A stretch of 64,000 bases of DNA from Dorea_D hominis (GTDB taxonomy: Bacteria; Bacillota; Clostridia; Lachnospirales; Lachnospiraceae). The notes beneath the pieces are model-generated. The model saw nothing but the letters and a program-made list of their open reading frames with translations, had not been told where the DNA came from and made no database searches. Made by a program: the position numbers and the translations under genes. Of the stretch, positions 1 to 8,385 are shown piece by piece (position 1 is the stretch's first letter; every line of letters starts with the position of its first letter). The stretch spans positions 124,001 to 188,000 of the forward strand of contig NZ_JACOOY010000005.1 in assembly GCF_014287705.1 (NCBI RefSeq). The letters run 5' to 3'.

Positions 1-510
1 TATATTGATTTTATGAACAGTAAGATCACGGATTACCTTGTGAGAGCAAATGAGCTGGAACTTCCGACTGCAGATGCAGATAAGCTGGGAGGACTGTTCC
101 ATGTAGTAAATGATATTGAAAGAATCGGTGATCATGCAGAAAATATGGCTGAGGCTGCAAGAGAGAGAATTGATTCCGGCGTAAAATTAAGCGACAAGGC
201 GATACGTCAGATGAATGATATGATGAAGTCGGTACAGACACTTCTGGAATATGCATTGGATATGTTTACAAATGGAAATCAAGAACATATGCGTGAGATT
301 CTGGAACTGGAAGATGCCATTGATGAGCTGGAAAAGAAACTGCAAAGATCACATATCAAGCGGCTGACGAAGAACAAATGTACACCGGAAGCAGGAATGA
401 TCTTTGCAGATGCAGTATCCGGTCTGGAGCGTGTAGCCGACCATGGAACCAATATCGCATTTGCGATCATGGTACCGGATGAATACAAATCTGATGAAGA
501 AGAAGAGTAA
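1..510 (+). CDS. Na/Pi cotransporter family protein, C-terminal PhoU-like part (5' end outside window)
   Basis: The reading frame is open to the first base, so the gene starts upstream. The visible 169 residues form a PhoU-type helical domain with the two family signatures ERIGDHAENMAE and ERVADHGTNIAF, and an acidic tail ending in DEEEE. In Na/phosphate cotransporters such a domain follows the membrane part; a free-standing PhoU is possible but the sequence resembles the cotransporter tail more. In-frame ATG at 13 is probably internal. A new promoter begins 9 bases after the stop, so it is not required for rpsO expression. Confidence 0.75.
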   Translation, partial: YIDFMNSKITDYLVRANELELPTADADKLGGLFHVVNDIERIGDHAENMAEAARERIDSGVKLSDKAIRQMNDMMKSVQTLLEYALDMFTNGNQEHMREILELEDAIDELEKKLQRSHIKRLTKNKCTPEAGMIFADAVSGLERVADHGTNIAFAIMVPDEYKSDEEEE

Positions 511-518
511 AATAATCC

Positions 519-547
519 TTTACAGAGGATAAGTGTTGTGTTATACT
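519..547 (+). promoter_or_regulatory. sigma-A promoter of rpsO
   Basis: TTTACA (519-524), 17-base spacer, TATACT (542-547). It predicts a leader of about 90 bases before the rpsO ATG. In many bacteria S15 binds its own leader; this one could fold, but I cannot define a known S15 site in it. Confidence 0.75.
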
Positions 548-642
548 CATCTGGTGTGAACAGCCGGTGTTCGGTAACAGGATACTCCAACCGTTGCTTA
601 ATACCAGGCGATAATTAAGAGAATTAAAAGGAGGAAATCACA

Positions 643-909
643 ATGGTTTCAAAAGAACAGAAAGAACAGATCATTAAAGACTTTGGAAGAACAGCAGGAG
701 ATACAGGTTCACCGGAAGTACAGGTAGCTATCCTGACAGCAAGAATCAATGACCTGACAGATCATTTCAAAGCTAACCCGAAGGATCATCACTCAAGAAG
801 AGGACTTCTTAAGATGGTAGGACAGAGAAGAGGACTTCTTGCATACCTGAAGAAGACAGATATCAACAGATATCGTGCTCTGATCGAGAAACTTGGACTT
901 AGAAAATAA
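643..909 (+). CDS. rpsO: 30S ribosomal protein S15
   Basis: 88 residues, the normal length for S15. It binds 16S rRNA early in assembly of the small-subunit platform. The HHSRRGLLKMVGQRRGLLAYL stretch is the typical conserved core. An AAAAGGAGG ribosome site lies upstream of the ATG. It has its own strong promoter and its own terminator, and is followed by pnp, the same rpsO-pnp order known from many bacteria. Confidence 0.98.
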   Translation: MVSKEQKEQIIKDFGRTAGDTGSPEVQVAILTARINDLTDHFKANPKDHHSRRGLLKMVGQRRGLLAYLKKTDINRYRALIEKLGLRK

Positions 910-925
910 TAATGATTTTAATAAA

Positions 926-957
926 AATTCCGATTGCGTTATGCAGTCGGAATTTTT
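926..957 (+). terminator. rpsO intrinsic terminator
   Basis: A stem of about 11 bases (ATTCCGATTGC against GCAGTCGGAAT, one G-U pair) with a short loop, followed by a run of six T. Confidence 0.85.
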
Positions 958-992
958 TGTAGAAAAAAGATATGGTGTATTTACATAAGATA

Positions 993-1001
993 TGCTATAA
1001 T
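993..1001 (+). promoter_or_regulatory. extended -10 promoter of pnp
   Basis: TGCTATAAT is an extended -10 element. The -35 region (about 973-978, TGGTGT) is weak, as is usual for extended -10 promoters. It implies a leader of roughly 135 bases before pnp. Confidence 0.6.
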
Positions 1002-1031
1002 ATATTGGATTGTGGACGAGGGAGATATAAT

Positions 1032-1098
1032 CCGAGACCACTGAAAAGGATATTGTCCGGTGGTAGCGAAAAGAGAGTGTCTTTTTCAGTAGTTTCGG
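1032..1098 (+). promoter_or_regulatory. long hairpin in the pnp leader
   Basis: Bases 1032-1047 pair with 1083-1098: an uninterrupted ACTGAAAA/TTTTCAGT, then one C-A mismatch, then seven more pairs including one G-U. There is no T tract, so it is not a terminator. A competing pairing (GCGAAA at 1066-1071 with TTTCGC at 1107-1112) overlaps it. In E. coli a double-stranded pnp leader is cut by RNase III and this underlies PNPase autocontrol; a similar role here is inferred only. Confidence 0.55.
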
Positions 1099-1145
1099 TA
1101 TCCTTCTTTCGCAGAACAGATGAATGAAGATAAAAGGAGAATACT

Positions 1146-3233
1146 ATGTATAAGAAGTATGAGATGGAATTAGCCGGAAGAACACTTCGCGTAGATGTTG
1201 GTAGAGTAGCGAAGCAGGCGAACGGTGCAGTTTTAATGCACTATGGTGATACAACTGTACTTTGTACAGCAACTGCTTCTGAGAAGCCAAGAGAAGGAAT
1301 CGATTTCTTCCCGTTAAGTGTAGAATATAATGAGAGAATGTATTCCGTAGGTAAGATCCCGGGAGGATTTAACAAAAGAGAAGGAAAAGCATCTGAGAAT
1401 GCGATCCTGACATGCCGTGTTATCGACCGTCCGATGCGACCACTGTTCCCAAAGGATTACCGTAACGATGTTACATTGGAGAACCTGGTACTTTCTGTAG
1501 ATCAGGATTGTTCACCGGAGTTGACAGCTATGCTTGGAGCAGCAATTGCGACTACAATTTCTGATATCCCGTTTGACGGACCGATCTCTACAACACAGGT
1601 TGGACTGGTTGACGGTGAATTTGTATTTAATCCGACAGCAGAACAGAAAGAAATATCTGATATGGCGCTGACGGTTGCATCTACAAGAGAGAAAGTTATC
1701 ATGATCGAAGCAGGAGCGAATGAAGTTCCGGAAGCACAGATGGTCGAAGCGATTTACGCAGCTCATGAAGTGAACCAGAAAGTAATCGCATTTATTGATA
1801 CAATCGTTGCAGAATGCGGAAAAGAAAAACACAGCTATGAGAGTTTTGCGATTCCGGAAGAATTATTTGCAGCAATCAAAGAAATCGTACCGCCGGAGAC
1901 TATGGAGGAAGCTGTATTTACAGATGATAAACAGGTAAGAGAAGAAAATATCCGTCAGATTACAGATAAGTTAGAGGAAGCGTTTGCTGATAATGAAGAA
2001 TGGCTTGCTGTTCTTGGAGATGCAATTTACCAGTATCAGAAGAAGACTGTCCGCAAGATGATCCTGAAAGATCACAAGCGTCCGGATGGAAGAGCAATCG
2101 ACCAGATTCGTCCACTTGCTGCAGAAGTAGATCTGATTCCTAGAGTACATGGTTCTGCTATGTTTACACGTGGACAGACACAGATCTGTAATATCTGCAC
2201 ACTGGCTCCACTGTCAGAGGCACAGAGACTTGACGGACTGGATGAAAAAGAGACAACAAAGCGTTATATGCATCACTATAACTTCCCGTCATACTCTGTT
2301 GGAGAGACAAGACCATCCAGAGGACCGGGACGTCGTGAGATCGGACATGGAGCACTTGCAGAGCGTGCATTGGTTCCGGTGCTTCCGAGTGAGACAGAGT
2401 TCCCGTATGCAATCCGTACCGTATCCGAGACATTTGAGTCTAACGGATCTACATCAATGGCTTCTACATGTGCATCTTGTATGTCACTTATGGCTGCAGG
2501 TGTTCCGATTAAAGCTATGGTTGCAGGTATCTCATGCGGACTTGTAACAGGAGATACAGATGATGATTATCTGGTACTTACAGATATACAGGGACTGGAA
2601 GACTTCTTTGGTGATATGGACTTTAAGGTAACTGGTACAAAGAAGGGTATCACAGCAATCCAGATGGATATTAAAATCCACGGACTTACAAGACCGATCG
2701 TTGAGGAAGCAATCGCACGTACAAGACAGGCTCGTCTGTTCATCATGGATGAGTGTATGTCAAAAGCAATCGCAGAGCCGAGAACAGAGGTTGGTGAATT
2801 TGCACCGAAGATTATCCAGATGCAGATCGATCCTCAGAAGATCGGTGATGTTGTTGGACAGAGAGGCAAGACGATCAATGCGATCATCGAGCAGACTGGT
2901 GTGAAGATTGATATTACAGATGACGGAGCAGTATCTATCTGCGGAACAGATGCCAAGAGCATGGAAGAAGCACAGAAGCTGATTCACATCATTGTTACAG
3001 ATTATGAAGCAGGACAGGTTCTGGAAGGACATGTTATCAGTATCAAAGAATTTGGAGCATTTATTGAGTTTGCACCGGGAAAAGAAGGAATGGTTCACAT
3101 TTCCAAGATTTCCAAAGAGCGTGTAAACCATGTTGAAGATGTGTTGACACTTGGCGATAAAGTCAAAGTTGTATGCCTTGGAAAAGACAAGATGGGAAGA
3201 TTTTCATTCAGCATGAAAGATGTTGCAGAATAA
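1146..3233 (+). CDS. pnp: polyribonucleotide nucleotidyltransferase (PNPase)
   Basis: 695 residues, normal for PNPase, a trimeric 3'-to-5' phosphorolytic exoribonuclease of RNA turnover. Domain order: first RNase PH core (about 10-145), linker helices, second RNase PH core (about 320-530) with FTRGQTQ and the DMDFKVTGT segment, a KH domain with VGQRGKTI near 575, and an S1 domain (about 625-692, GQVLEGHV). An AAAAGGAGAA ribosome site precedes the ATG. It has its own promoter, a structured leader and a downstream terminator. Confidence 0.98.
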   Translation: MYKKYEMELAGRTLRVDVGRVAKQANGAVLMHYGDTTVLCTATASEKPREGIDFFPLSVEYNERMYSVGKIPGGFNKREGKASENAILTCRVIDRPMRPLFPKDYRNDVTLENLVLSVDQDCSPELTAMLGAAIATTISDIPFDGPISTTQVGLVDGEFVFNPTAEQKEISDMALTVASTREKVIMIEAGANEVPEAQMVEAIYAAHEVNQKVIAFIDTIVAECGKEKHSYESFAIPEELFAAIKEIVPPETMEEAVFTDDKQVREENIRQITDKLEEAFADNEEWLAVLGDAIYQYQKKTVRKMILKDHKRPDGRAIDQIRPLAAEVDLIPRVHGSAMFTRGQTQICNICTLAPLSEAQRLDGLDEKETTKRYMHHYNFPSYSVGETRPSRGPGRREIGHGALAERALVPVLPSETEFPYAIRTVSETFESNGSTSMASTCASCMSLMAAGVPIKAMVAGISCGLVTGDTDDDYLVLTDIQGLEDFFGDMDFKVTGTKKGITAIQMDIKIHGLTRPIVEEAIARTRQARLFIMDECMSKAIAEPRTEVGEFAPKIIQMQIDPQKIGDVVGQRGKTINAIIEQTGVKIDITDDGAVSICGTDAKSMEEAQKLIHIIVTDYEAGQVLEGHVISIKEFGAFIEFAPGKEGMVHISKISKERVNHVEDVLTLGDKVKVVCLGKDKMGRFSFSMKDVAE

Positions 3234-3279
3234 ATTGCTGCGTGATACGTTGTAAAATAAAAGACAGTATGATAAATAA

Positions 3280-3311
3280 GGACCGTGCCGGGTTATCCGG
3301 TACGGTCCTTT
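3280..3311 (+). terminator. pnp terminator hairpin
   Basis: A 12-base stem, GGACCGTGCCGG against CCGGTACGGTCC (one G-U pair), with a short loop, followed by only TTTGTGG, so the T tract is weak. Confidence 0.75.
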
Positions 3312-3321
3312 GTGGATTTCA

Positions 3322-3350
3322 GGAATAAATAACTGTCCCGGGCATATATT
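3322..3350 (+). promoter_or_regulatory. candidate sigma-E promoter of the spoIIIA operon
   Basis: GGAATAAA (3322-3329), 13-base spacer, CATATATT (3343-3350) resembles the sigma-E pattern (about KMATATT, 13-15 bases, CATACAMT). In Bacillus the spoIIIA operon is transcribed by mother-cell sigma-E. The elements are short, so this rests partly on the expected regulation. Confidence 0.45.
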
Positions 3351-3372
3351 GGAGATAAGAGGTGGACAAAAC

Positions 3373-4365
3373 ATGAAAGAAGAATGTATCTTATCGTTAC
3401 TACCGGGGAAATTAAGAATCCAGATGCAGAAGATCGTGAAAGATTATGAAAAACTGCAGGAGATCAAAGTACGCATTGAGAAGCCGGTTTTTTATTTTCA
3501 GGACGGCAGGGAATATATGCTGAAAGATGAGTGGGGGAGACCTTATATTGCGACAAAAGAAGAAGTGCGGGAATTGCTGGAATATGTGAGCCATTATTCG
3601 CTGTATGCATACGAAGAAGAGATGAGGCAGGGATTTCTGACTGTGGAGGGCGGGCACAGGATTGGTTTTGCAGGACAGGCGATTTTAGAAGGAGGGCATG
3701 TGAAGAATCTAAAATATATTTCGTCCGTAAATATCCGGATAGCCCATGAAGTGATGGGATGTGCCGATTGGATTTTTCCATATATAACACGAAACCGGTC
3801 GCTTTTTCACACCCTGATCGTGTCACCGCCGGGACAGGGAAAAACAACACTTCTGCGTGATATTGTAAGGCAGATTTCGGAAGGGAATACATACATCAGC
3901 GGGAAAACAGTGGGTATTGTAGATGAACGTTCGGAAATCGGAGGATGTTATCAGGGCGTTGCGCAGAATCATGTCGGGATGCGGACAGACATCCTGGACG
4001 CCTGCCCGAAGGCAGAAGGAATGATCATGCTCATCCGTTCCATGACACCGGAAGTCGTAGCTGTTGATGAAATCGGCACGGCGCAGGATGTACATGCCAT
4101 AGAGTATGCAATGCACTGTGGCTGCAAAATGCTTGCGACCGTACATGGAGAATCCATGCAGGAAGTGAAGAGAAAGCCGGTACTTGGCACATTGATCAAA
4201 CAGAAGCGTTTTGAAAGATATATTGTCTTATCAGGAGAAGGAAAAGTCGGTGAAGTTGGCGGCATCTATGATGACAGGGGGAATACACTGTATTCTTTTG
4301 TCGGACAGTCCAACACAGCGGGCTATACCGGCATGGCAGGTGATGAAAAATGTGGAAAGCCATAG
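3373..4365 (+). CDS. spoIIIAA: stage III sporulation protein AA, secretion-type ATPase
   Basis: SpoIIIAA is the ATPase of the SpoIIIA-SpoIIQ channel linking mother cell and forespore. Walker A is PPGQGKTT (about residues 152-159) and the Walker B-like strand is VVAVDEIG. I chose the ATG at 3373 because AAGAGGTGG stands just upstream and the product then has 330 residues; the longer frame from 3310 starts at the pnp terminator. Its last 16 bases overlap spoIIIAB, indicating translational coupling. It opens a complete eight-gene operon. Confidence 0.95.
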   Translation: MKEECILSLLPGKLRIQMQKIVKDYEKLQEIKVRIEKPVFYFQDGREYMLKDEWGRPYIATKEEVRELLEYVSHYSLYAYEEEMRQGFLTVEGGHRIGFAGQAILEGGHVKNLKYISSVNIRIAHEVMGCADWIFPYITRNRSLFHTLIVSPPGQGKTTLLRDIVRQISEGNTYISGKTVGIVDERSEIGGCYQGVAQNHVGMRTDILDACPKAEGMIMLIRSMTPEVVAVDEIGTAQDVHAIEYAMHCGCKMLATVHGESMQEVKRKPVLGTLIKQKRFERYIVLSGEGKVGEVGGIYDDRGNTLYSFVGQSNTAGYTGMAGDEKCGKP

Positions 4366-4868
4366 GCGCTTTTCTTATTCTTTTCTCGGCTTCCATGGAA
4401 GGGACAAGGCATGCACATAAGATTCGTGAGGAATACGAAGAACTGCAAAAGATACGGTATCTTATTTCTTTATTAAAAAGTGAGATCTGCTATGCCAGGT
4501 CCAGCCTGGAAGAAGTGTTTGCATCCGTTGCAGAAAAATGTGAAGATCCGTACCGTAACTGGCTTCTTATGATGAGAAATGAAATGCGATGTAAAAAAGA
4601 AAAACGATTCGTAAAAATATGGCAGGAATCGGCAGATGTCTGTCTTGTGGGTCTGATGATTTCAAGAAAAGAAAAAGAGAATCTGAAAGAAGTCGGTGCA
4701 AGACTTGGAAATCTGGATCTTAAGATGCAGATCCGTTCTCTGGAGCTGTATGAAGAGAAAGTGGAGGAATCGTTAAGGCAGATACAGAAACAGATGTACA
4801 CGAAGATGAGACTTTATTATCTTATGGGGATCATGGGCGGGATTCTGACAGTCGTGCTTCTGATCTGA
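4350..4868 (+). CDS. spoIIIAB: stage III sporulation protein AB
   Basis: 172 residues, the normal length. A hydrophobic N-terminal segment (residues 2-15), a long helical cytoplasmic part and a C-terminal membrane segment (IMGGILTVVLLI) match the SpoIIIAB/GspF-like family. It overlaps spoIIIAA by 16 bases, with its ATG inside the previous gene. It is expected to act as a membrane component of the mother cell-forespore channel. Confidence 0.93.
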   Translation: MWKAIGAFLILFSASMEGTRHAHKIREEYEELQKIRYLISLLKSEICYARSSLEEVFASVAEKCEDPYRNWLLMMRNEMRCKKEKRFVKIWQESADVCLVGLMISRKEKENLKEVGARLGNLDLKMQIRSLELYEEKVEESLRQIQKQMYTKMRLYYLMGIMGGILTVVLLI

Positions 4869-4879
4869 AGGAGGAAGAG

Positions 4880-5074
4880 ATGGATGTAAATCTGATATTT
4901 AAGATTGCGGCTGTCGGGATTTTAGTATCGGTACTCAGTCAGGTGCTGAAACATAGTGGCAGGGAAGAACAGGCATTTTTAACAAGTTTTGCAGGACTTC
5001 TGCTTGTATTGTTCTGGATCGTGCCATACATTTACCAGTTGTTTCAGAATATCCGGCAGTTATTTTACCTGTAG
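4880..5074 (+). CDS. spoIIIAC: stage III sporulation protein AC
   Basis: 64 residues with two hydrophobic helices, as usual for SpoIIIAC, a small membrane component of the feeding-tube channel. The ribosome site GGAGGAAG sits directly before the ATG. The internal segment VLSQVLKHSGREEQA is typical of the family. Confidence 0.93.
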   Translation: MDVNLIFKIAAVGILVSVLSQVLKHSGREEQAFLTSFAGLLLVLFWIVPYIYQLFQNIRQLFYL

Positions 5075-5089
5075 GAAAGAAGGGGGCAT

Positions 5090-5476
5090 ATGAGTATCAT
5101 ACAGATTTGCGCAGCTGCTGTTGCAGGTATGCTGCTTGCTGTGCAGTTTAAAGCGCAGAAACCGGAGTATGGAATCTATATCAGCATAGCGCTGAGTCTT
5201 CTTATTTTCTTTTCTGTACTCGAGAAAATAGAAACAATCGCGGAAGTAATACGAAAAATCGGTACATATATATCGGTTGATGATATGTATATGGGAACAT
5301 TGTTCAAAATGCTTGGAATTACTTATGTGGCAGAATTTGCATCGAATATTTGCAAAGATGCGGGATATCAGACGATTGCAAGACAGATTGAGATTTTCGG
5401 GAAACTTGCAATCATGGTGCTTAGTTTTCCGGTGCTTCTTGCGATTCTGGACACGATCCGGAAGGTGTTGTCATGA
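5090..5476 (+). CDS. spoIIIAD: stage III sporulation protein AD
   Basis: 128 residues with several membrane helices, related in layout to SpoIIIAC. The ribosome site GGGGG precedes the ATG. It overlaps spoIIIAE by 4 bases (ATGA), a coupling arrangement. Role: membrane part of the SpoIIIA complex. Confidence 0.93.
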   Translation: MSIIQICAAAVAGMLLAVQFKAQKPEYGIYISIALSLLIFFSVLEKIETIAEVIRKIGTYISVDDMYMGTLFKMLGITYVAEFASNICKDAGYQTIARQIEIFGKLAIMVLSFPVLLAILDTIRKVLS

Positions 5477-6687
5477 GAAGAAAGGTTAAACAGAAAAAGA
5501 TGCGCTGTGGGAAAATAGTACCTGGACTTACAATCCTGTTTATACTGCTGACTGGATTTCCGGCAGGTTTTCAGATGGAATATGTGTATGCAGCAGAACC
5601 GGCATATGAAACAGGAATATCAGAAGATGCACAGACAGAGACAGAAAAATGGATACAGCAGTTTTCCTTCGATGAGATGCAGAACTACATAGATCAGATG
5701 TTTCCGGAAAAGAATTATAATTTAGAAGAGATGCTCCGGAAAATTACAGAAGGGGATTATGAAGAATTTTTAAGCCAGGCAGGAAAAATGTTAAGAGACA
5801 AGCTTTTTCAGGCTGTGGAAAGCGGAAGAAAATATCTGATTCCGATTGTATTTCTGGCATTTCTGGCGGCATTGTTTCATAATTTTTCACAGGTGTTTGA
5901 AAGCGGCCAGCTCTCAGAAACCGGCTTCTATGTTCTGTATCTTTTGCTGATCGCGTTGTGTCTGAAAGTATTTCTTGCGGTAACGGAATGGGTAAGCGCC
6001 GGTGTAGAAGGACTGACTGCATTTATGGGTGTATTCTGCCCGCTGTATTTTCTTGCTGTAGCGATTGCGAAAGGCAGTGTAACAGCGATCGCATTTTATC
6101 AGCTTGTGCTTTTTATTATTTATCTGGTAGAACTTGTAATTGCCAAGATCCTGCTGCCGATGATCCATATTTACATGATATTGAGACTGCTCAATTATCT
6201 GTCGAAAGAAGATTATCTGAGCAAATTTGCCGGCTTTCTGGAAATGCTTGTTTCCTGGACGCTCCGGACAATGTTAGCTGCTGTAGTCGGATGGAATCTG
6301 GTGCAGGGACTGATCGGTCCGTCCGTCGATGATGTGAAGCAGAGTCTTGTGACAAGAGGAATGGAAGCCATACCGGGTGTGGGGGATCTTCTGGGCGGCG
6401 CTGCGGAAGTGACGATCGGTACACTCGTACTGGTCAAAAATGGAATTGGAGTCGTGGGCGCACTGTTTGCGGTACTCTTATGTTTGGTTCCGCTCGTAGA
6501 AGTCGGGCTGGTCGTGCTACTTTATAAATTCACGGCGGCTCTTCTGCAGCCGGTTTCCGATGCGCGTGTGATCGGCTGTATTGAAAGTGTGGGAGACGGA
6601 CTACGGCTTTTTATGCGTGTGCTGTTTACAACAGGGCTTTTATTTCTTCTGACAATTGTTGTGGTCGCAGCTACAACCGGAGAATAG
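5473..6687 (+). CDS. spoIIIAE: stage III sporulation protein AE
   Basis: 404 residues. An N-terminal signal-like segment (about residues 18-40) is followed by an acidic outer part containing a predicted amphipathic region and then about seven to eight membrane helices. This fits SpoIIIAE, the polytopic, probably pore-forming member of the SpoIIIA channel. Start overlaps the spoIIIAD stop. Confidence 0.93.
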   Translation: MRRKVKQKKMRCGKIVPGLTILFILLTGFPAGFQMEYVYAAEPAYETGISEDAQTETEKWIQQFSFDEMQNYIDQMFPEKNYNLEEMLRKITEGDYEEFLSQAGKMLRDKLFQAVESGRKYLIPIVFLAFLAALFHNFSQVFESGQLSETGFYVLYLLLIALCLKVFLAVTEWVSAGVEGLTAFMGVFCPLYFLAVAIAKGSVTAIAFYQLVLFIIYLVELVIAKILLPMIHIYMILRLLNYLSKEDYLSKFAGFLEMLVSWTLRTMLAAVVGWNLVQGLIGPSVDDVKQSLVTRGMEAIPGVGDLLGGAAEVTIGTLVLVKNGIGVVGALFAVLLCLVPLVEVGLVVLLYKFTAALLQPVSDARVIGCIESVGDGLRLFMRVLFTTGLLFLLTIVVVAATTGE

Positions 6688-6695
6688 GAGGGAAA

Positions 6696-7046
6696 ATGAT
6701 CGACAAAATCTATGAATGGGTGAAGAACTTAAGCTTTTATCTGGTTCTTGTAACGGCTCTTTTACAAATGCTTCCGGACAGCGATTACCGGAAATATATC
6801 CGTTTTTTTACAGGACTTGTGTTGATTGCACTGCTTCTTACCCCGGTCCTTAAGACGGTGCACGCAGGCGACTTGAAGACAGAGATTTTGCAGGATGCAG
6901 ACTGGCAGGAGTTTCAGGATAAGCTTCAGAAGACAGAAACAAAAGTCCGGAAGCAGATGACGGAAACAGCAGATGCAGCAGAAAACGGGAAAGCGCAGGA
7001 TGAGCAGAAAAAAATAGAGGTGAAAGAGATTGAAGTTCAACCTTAA
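6696..7046 (+). CDS. spoIIIAF: stage III sporulation protein AF, short form
   Basis: 116 residues: two N-terminal membrane helices (about 12-26 and 34-52) that are typical of SpoIIIAF, then a charged, Lys/Glu-rich helical tail. Bacillus SpoIIIAF is about 200 residues and carries a C-terminal ring-building-motif domain; that domain appears to be absent here. The 17-base overlap with spoIIIAG leaves no room for a hidden extension in this frame. Position in the operon makes the identity secure. Confidence 0.85.
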   Translation: MIDKIYEWVKNLSFYLVLVTALLQMLPDSDYRKYIRFFTGLVLIALLLTPVLKTVHAGDLKTEILQDADWQEFQDKLQKTETKVRKQMTETADAAENGKAQDEQKKIEVKEIEVQP

Positions 7047-7623
7047 GATGTTAAAAGAATTGCTGTGGAAAGGGGAAAAACTGAAGAAAGACCAGCTTCT
7101 GATCCTGTTTCTTACCGGAGTACTCTTATTAGTTATTACATTGCCTGCCGGTAAGGAAAAAGAAAATAGGAAAACTGTCGGAAGCAGAACCGGGCAGAGT
7201 GTGATAACAGACCGTGAAAGTTATACAAAAGAGATGGAACAGGAACTGGAAGAAATGTTGTCGCAGATGGATGGCGCCGGGGAAGTGAAAGTGATGCTGA
7301 CACTTGCATCAACAGCGGAAAAAGTGATAGAGAAAGATCGTGACACCCAGAGTGAGCAGGTAAAAGAGTCCGATCATCAGGGCGGAGAGCGTACGACAGA
7401 TAAAGATTCCCTGTCTGAAGAAACGGTATATAAAAAGCAAAACAGTAATGGAGACAGCCCATATGTAACGAAAGAACTGACACCGCAGGTTGAAGGTGTT
7501 GTCGTGCTTGCCACAGGGGGTGATAATCCTGAAGTAGCTAAACATATTACGGAAGCGGTGCAGGCATTATTTGGAATAGACACGCATAAGATTAGAATAA
7601 TGAAAAAGAATCAGAAACCATAA
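7030..7623 (+). CDS. spoIIIAG: stage III sporulation protein AG
   Basis: 197 residues. One membrane helix (about 20-38) is followed by an extracytoplasmic domain. SpoIIIAG forms a large ring in the space between mother cell and forespore. The C-terminal part (TPQVEGVVVLATGGDNPEV) is the conserved ring-building-motif end. It starts inside spoIIIAF (17-base overlap). Confidence 0.93.
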   Translation: MKFNLKMLKELLWKGEKLKKDQLLILFLTGVLLLVITLPAGKEKENRKTVGSRTGQSVITDRESYTKEMEQELEEMLSQMDGAGEVKVMLTLASTAEKVIEKDRDTQSEQVKESDHQGGERTTDKDSLSEETVYKKQNSNGDSPYVTKELTPQVEGVVVLATGGDNPEVAKHITEAVQALFGIDTHKIRIMKKNQKP

Positions 7624-7641
7624 AAGGCAGGAGGAGAGAAC

Positions 7642-8265
7642 GTGAAACGAGTGTTTAAGAAAAATCAGGTGATCATTGCAGCGCTGGCGGTGATGATAGC
7701 GGCAGCAGGATATTTGAATTATTCCGGACGCCTGTTCCCGGATAAGGCAAAATCCAGTGAGATAGGAAGTGAAGTGGCAAGTCAGGAACTTCTGGATATT
7801 TCACAGGAGGACAGTCAGAGGGCATCCTCGGATATTAAGAGTCAGGACGGGGATAATGAAGCGCAGACGAGTACGCCGGGCGAGGCGGTACTGACAGGAG
7901 GAGATGCCACATCCATCGTATCACAGGCAAAGATCACAAGAGAACAGGTGCGGGCTAAAAATAAAGAGTCCCTGCAGGAGATCATAGACAATAAACAACT
8001 GACAGGAGAGCAGAAGAAAAAAGCGGTAAATGAAATGGTTGAGCTTACAAAAATTGCAGAAAAAGAGGCAGCTGCGGAGACGATGCTTTCTGCCAAAGGA
8101 TTTACAGACAGTGTAGTCAGTCTTTCCGAAGAATCCGCAGATGTTGTGGTAAATGCCAAAGAATTAAGTGAAGCAAACCGGGCACAAATTGAAGACATTG
8201 TTATAAGGAAGACCGGAATGGCAGCTGAAAATATTGTGATCACACCGGCAGGCAGTAAAAAATAG
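7642..8265 (+). CDS. spoIIIAH: stage III sporulation protein AH
   Basis: 207 residues with GTG start; ribosome site GGAGGAGAG. One N-terminal membrane helix, a low-complexity Ser/Asp/Glu linker, then a C-terminal YscJ/FliF-like domain (about 90-205). SpoIIIAH binds forespore SpoIIQ, forming the core of the channel. It is the last gene of the operon and is followed by a terminator. Confidence 0.93.
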   Translation: MKRVFKKNQVIIAALAVMIAAAGYLNYSGRLFPDKAKSSEIGSEVASQELLDISQEDSQRASSDIKSQDGDNEAQTSTPGEAVLTGGDATSIVSQAKITREQVRAKNKESLQEIIDNKQLTGEQKKKAVNEMVELTKIAEKEAAAETMLSAKGFTDSVVSLSEESADVVVNAKELSEANRAQIEDIVIRKTGMAAENIVITPAGSKK

Positions 8266-8280
8266 AATAAAATATATGGA

Positions 8281-8304
8281 AAATCCCGCAGCAGCGGGAT
8301 TTTT
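8281..8304 (+). terminator. spoIIIA operon terminator
   Basis: A perfect 9-base stem (AAATCCCGC against GCGGGATTT), 4-base loop, and a T run. Confidence 0.9.
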
Positions 8305-8306
8305 GT

Positions 8307-8335
8307 TTGAGCATTTGCAGAGGATATGTTATACT
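8307..8335 (+). promoter_or_regulatory. sigma-A promoter of prfC
   Basis: TTGAGC (8307-8312), 17-base spacer, TATACT (8330-8335), immediately behind the spoIIIA terminator. Confidence 0.65.
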
Positions 8336-8385
8336 GACTAACAGTGTCTATAAACGGATATACTAATGTAGGAGTGTTGGAATAT

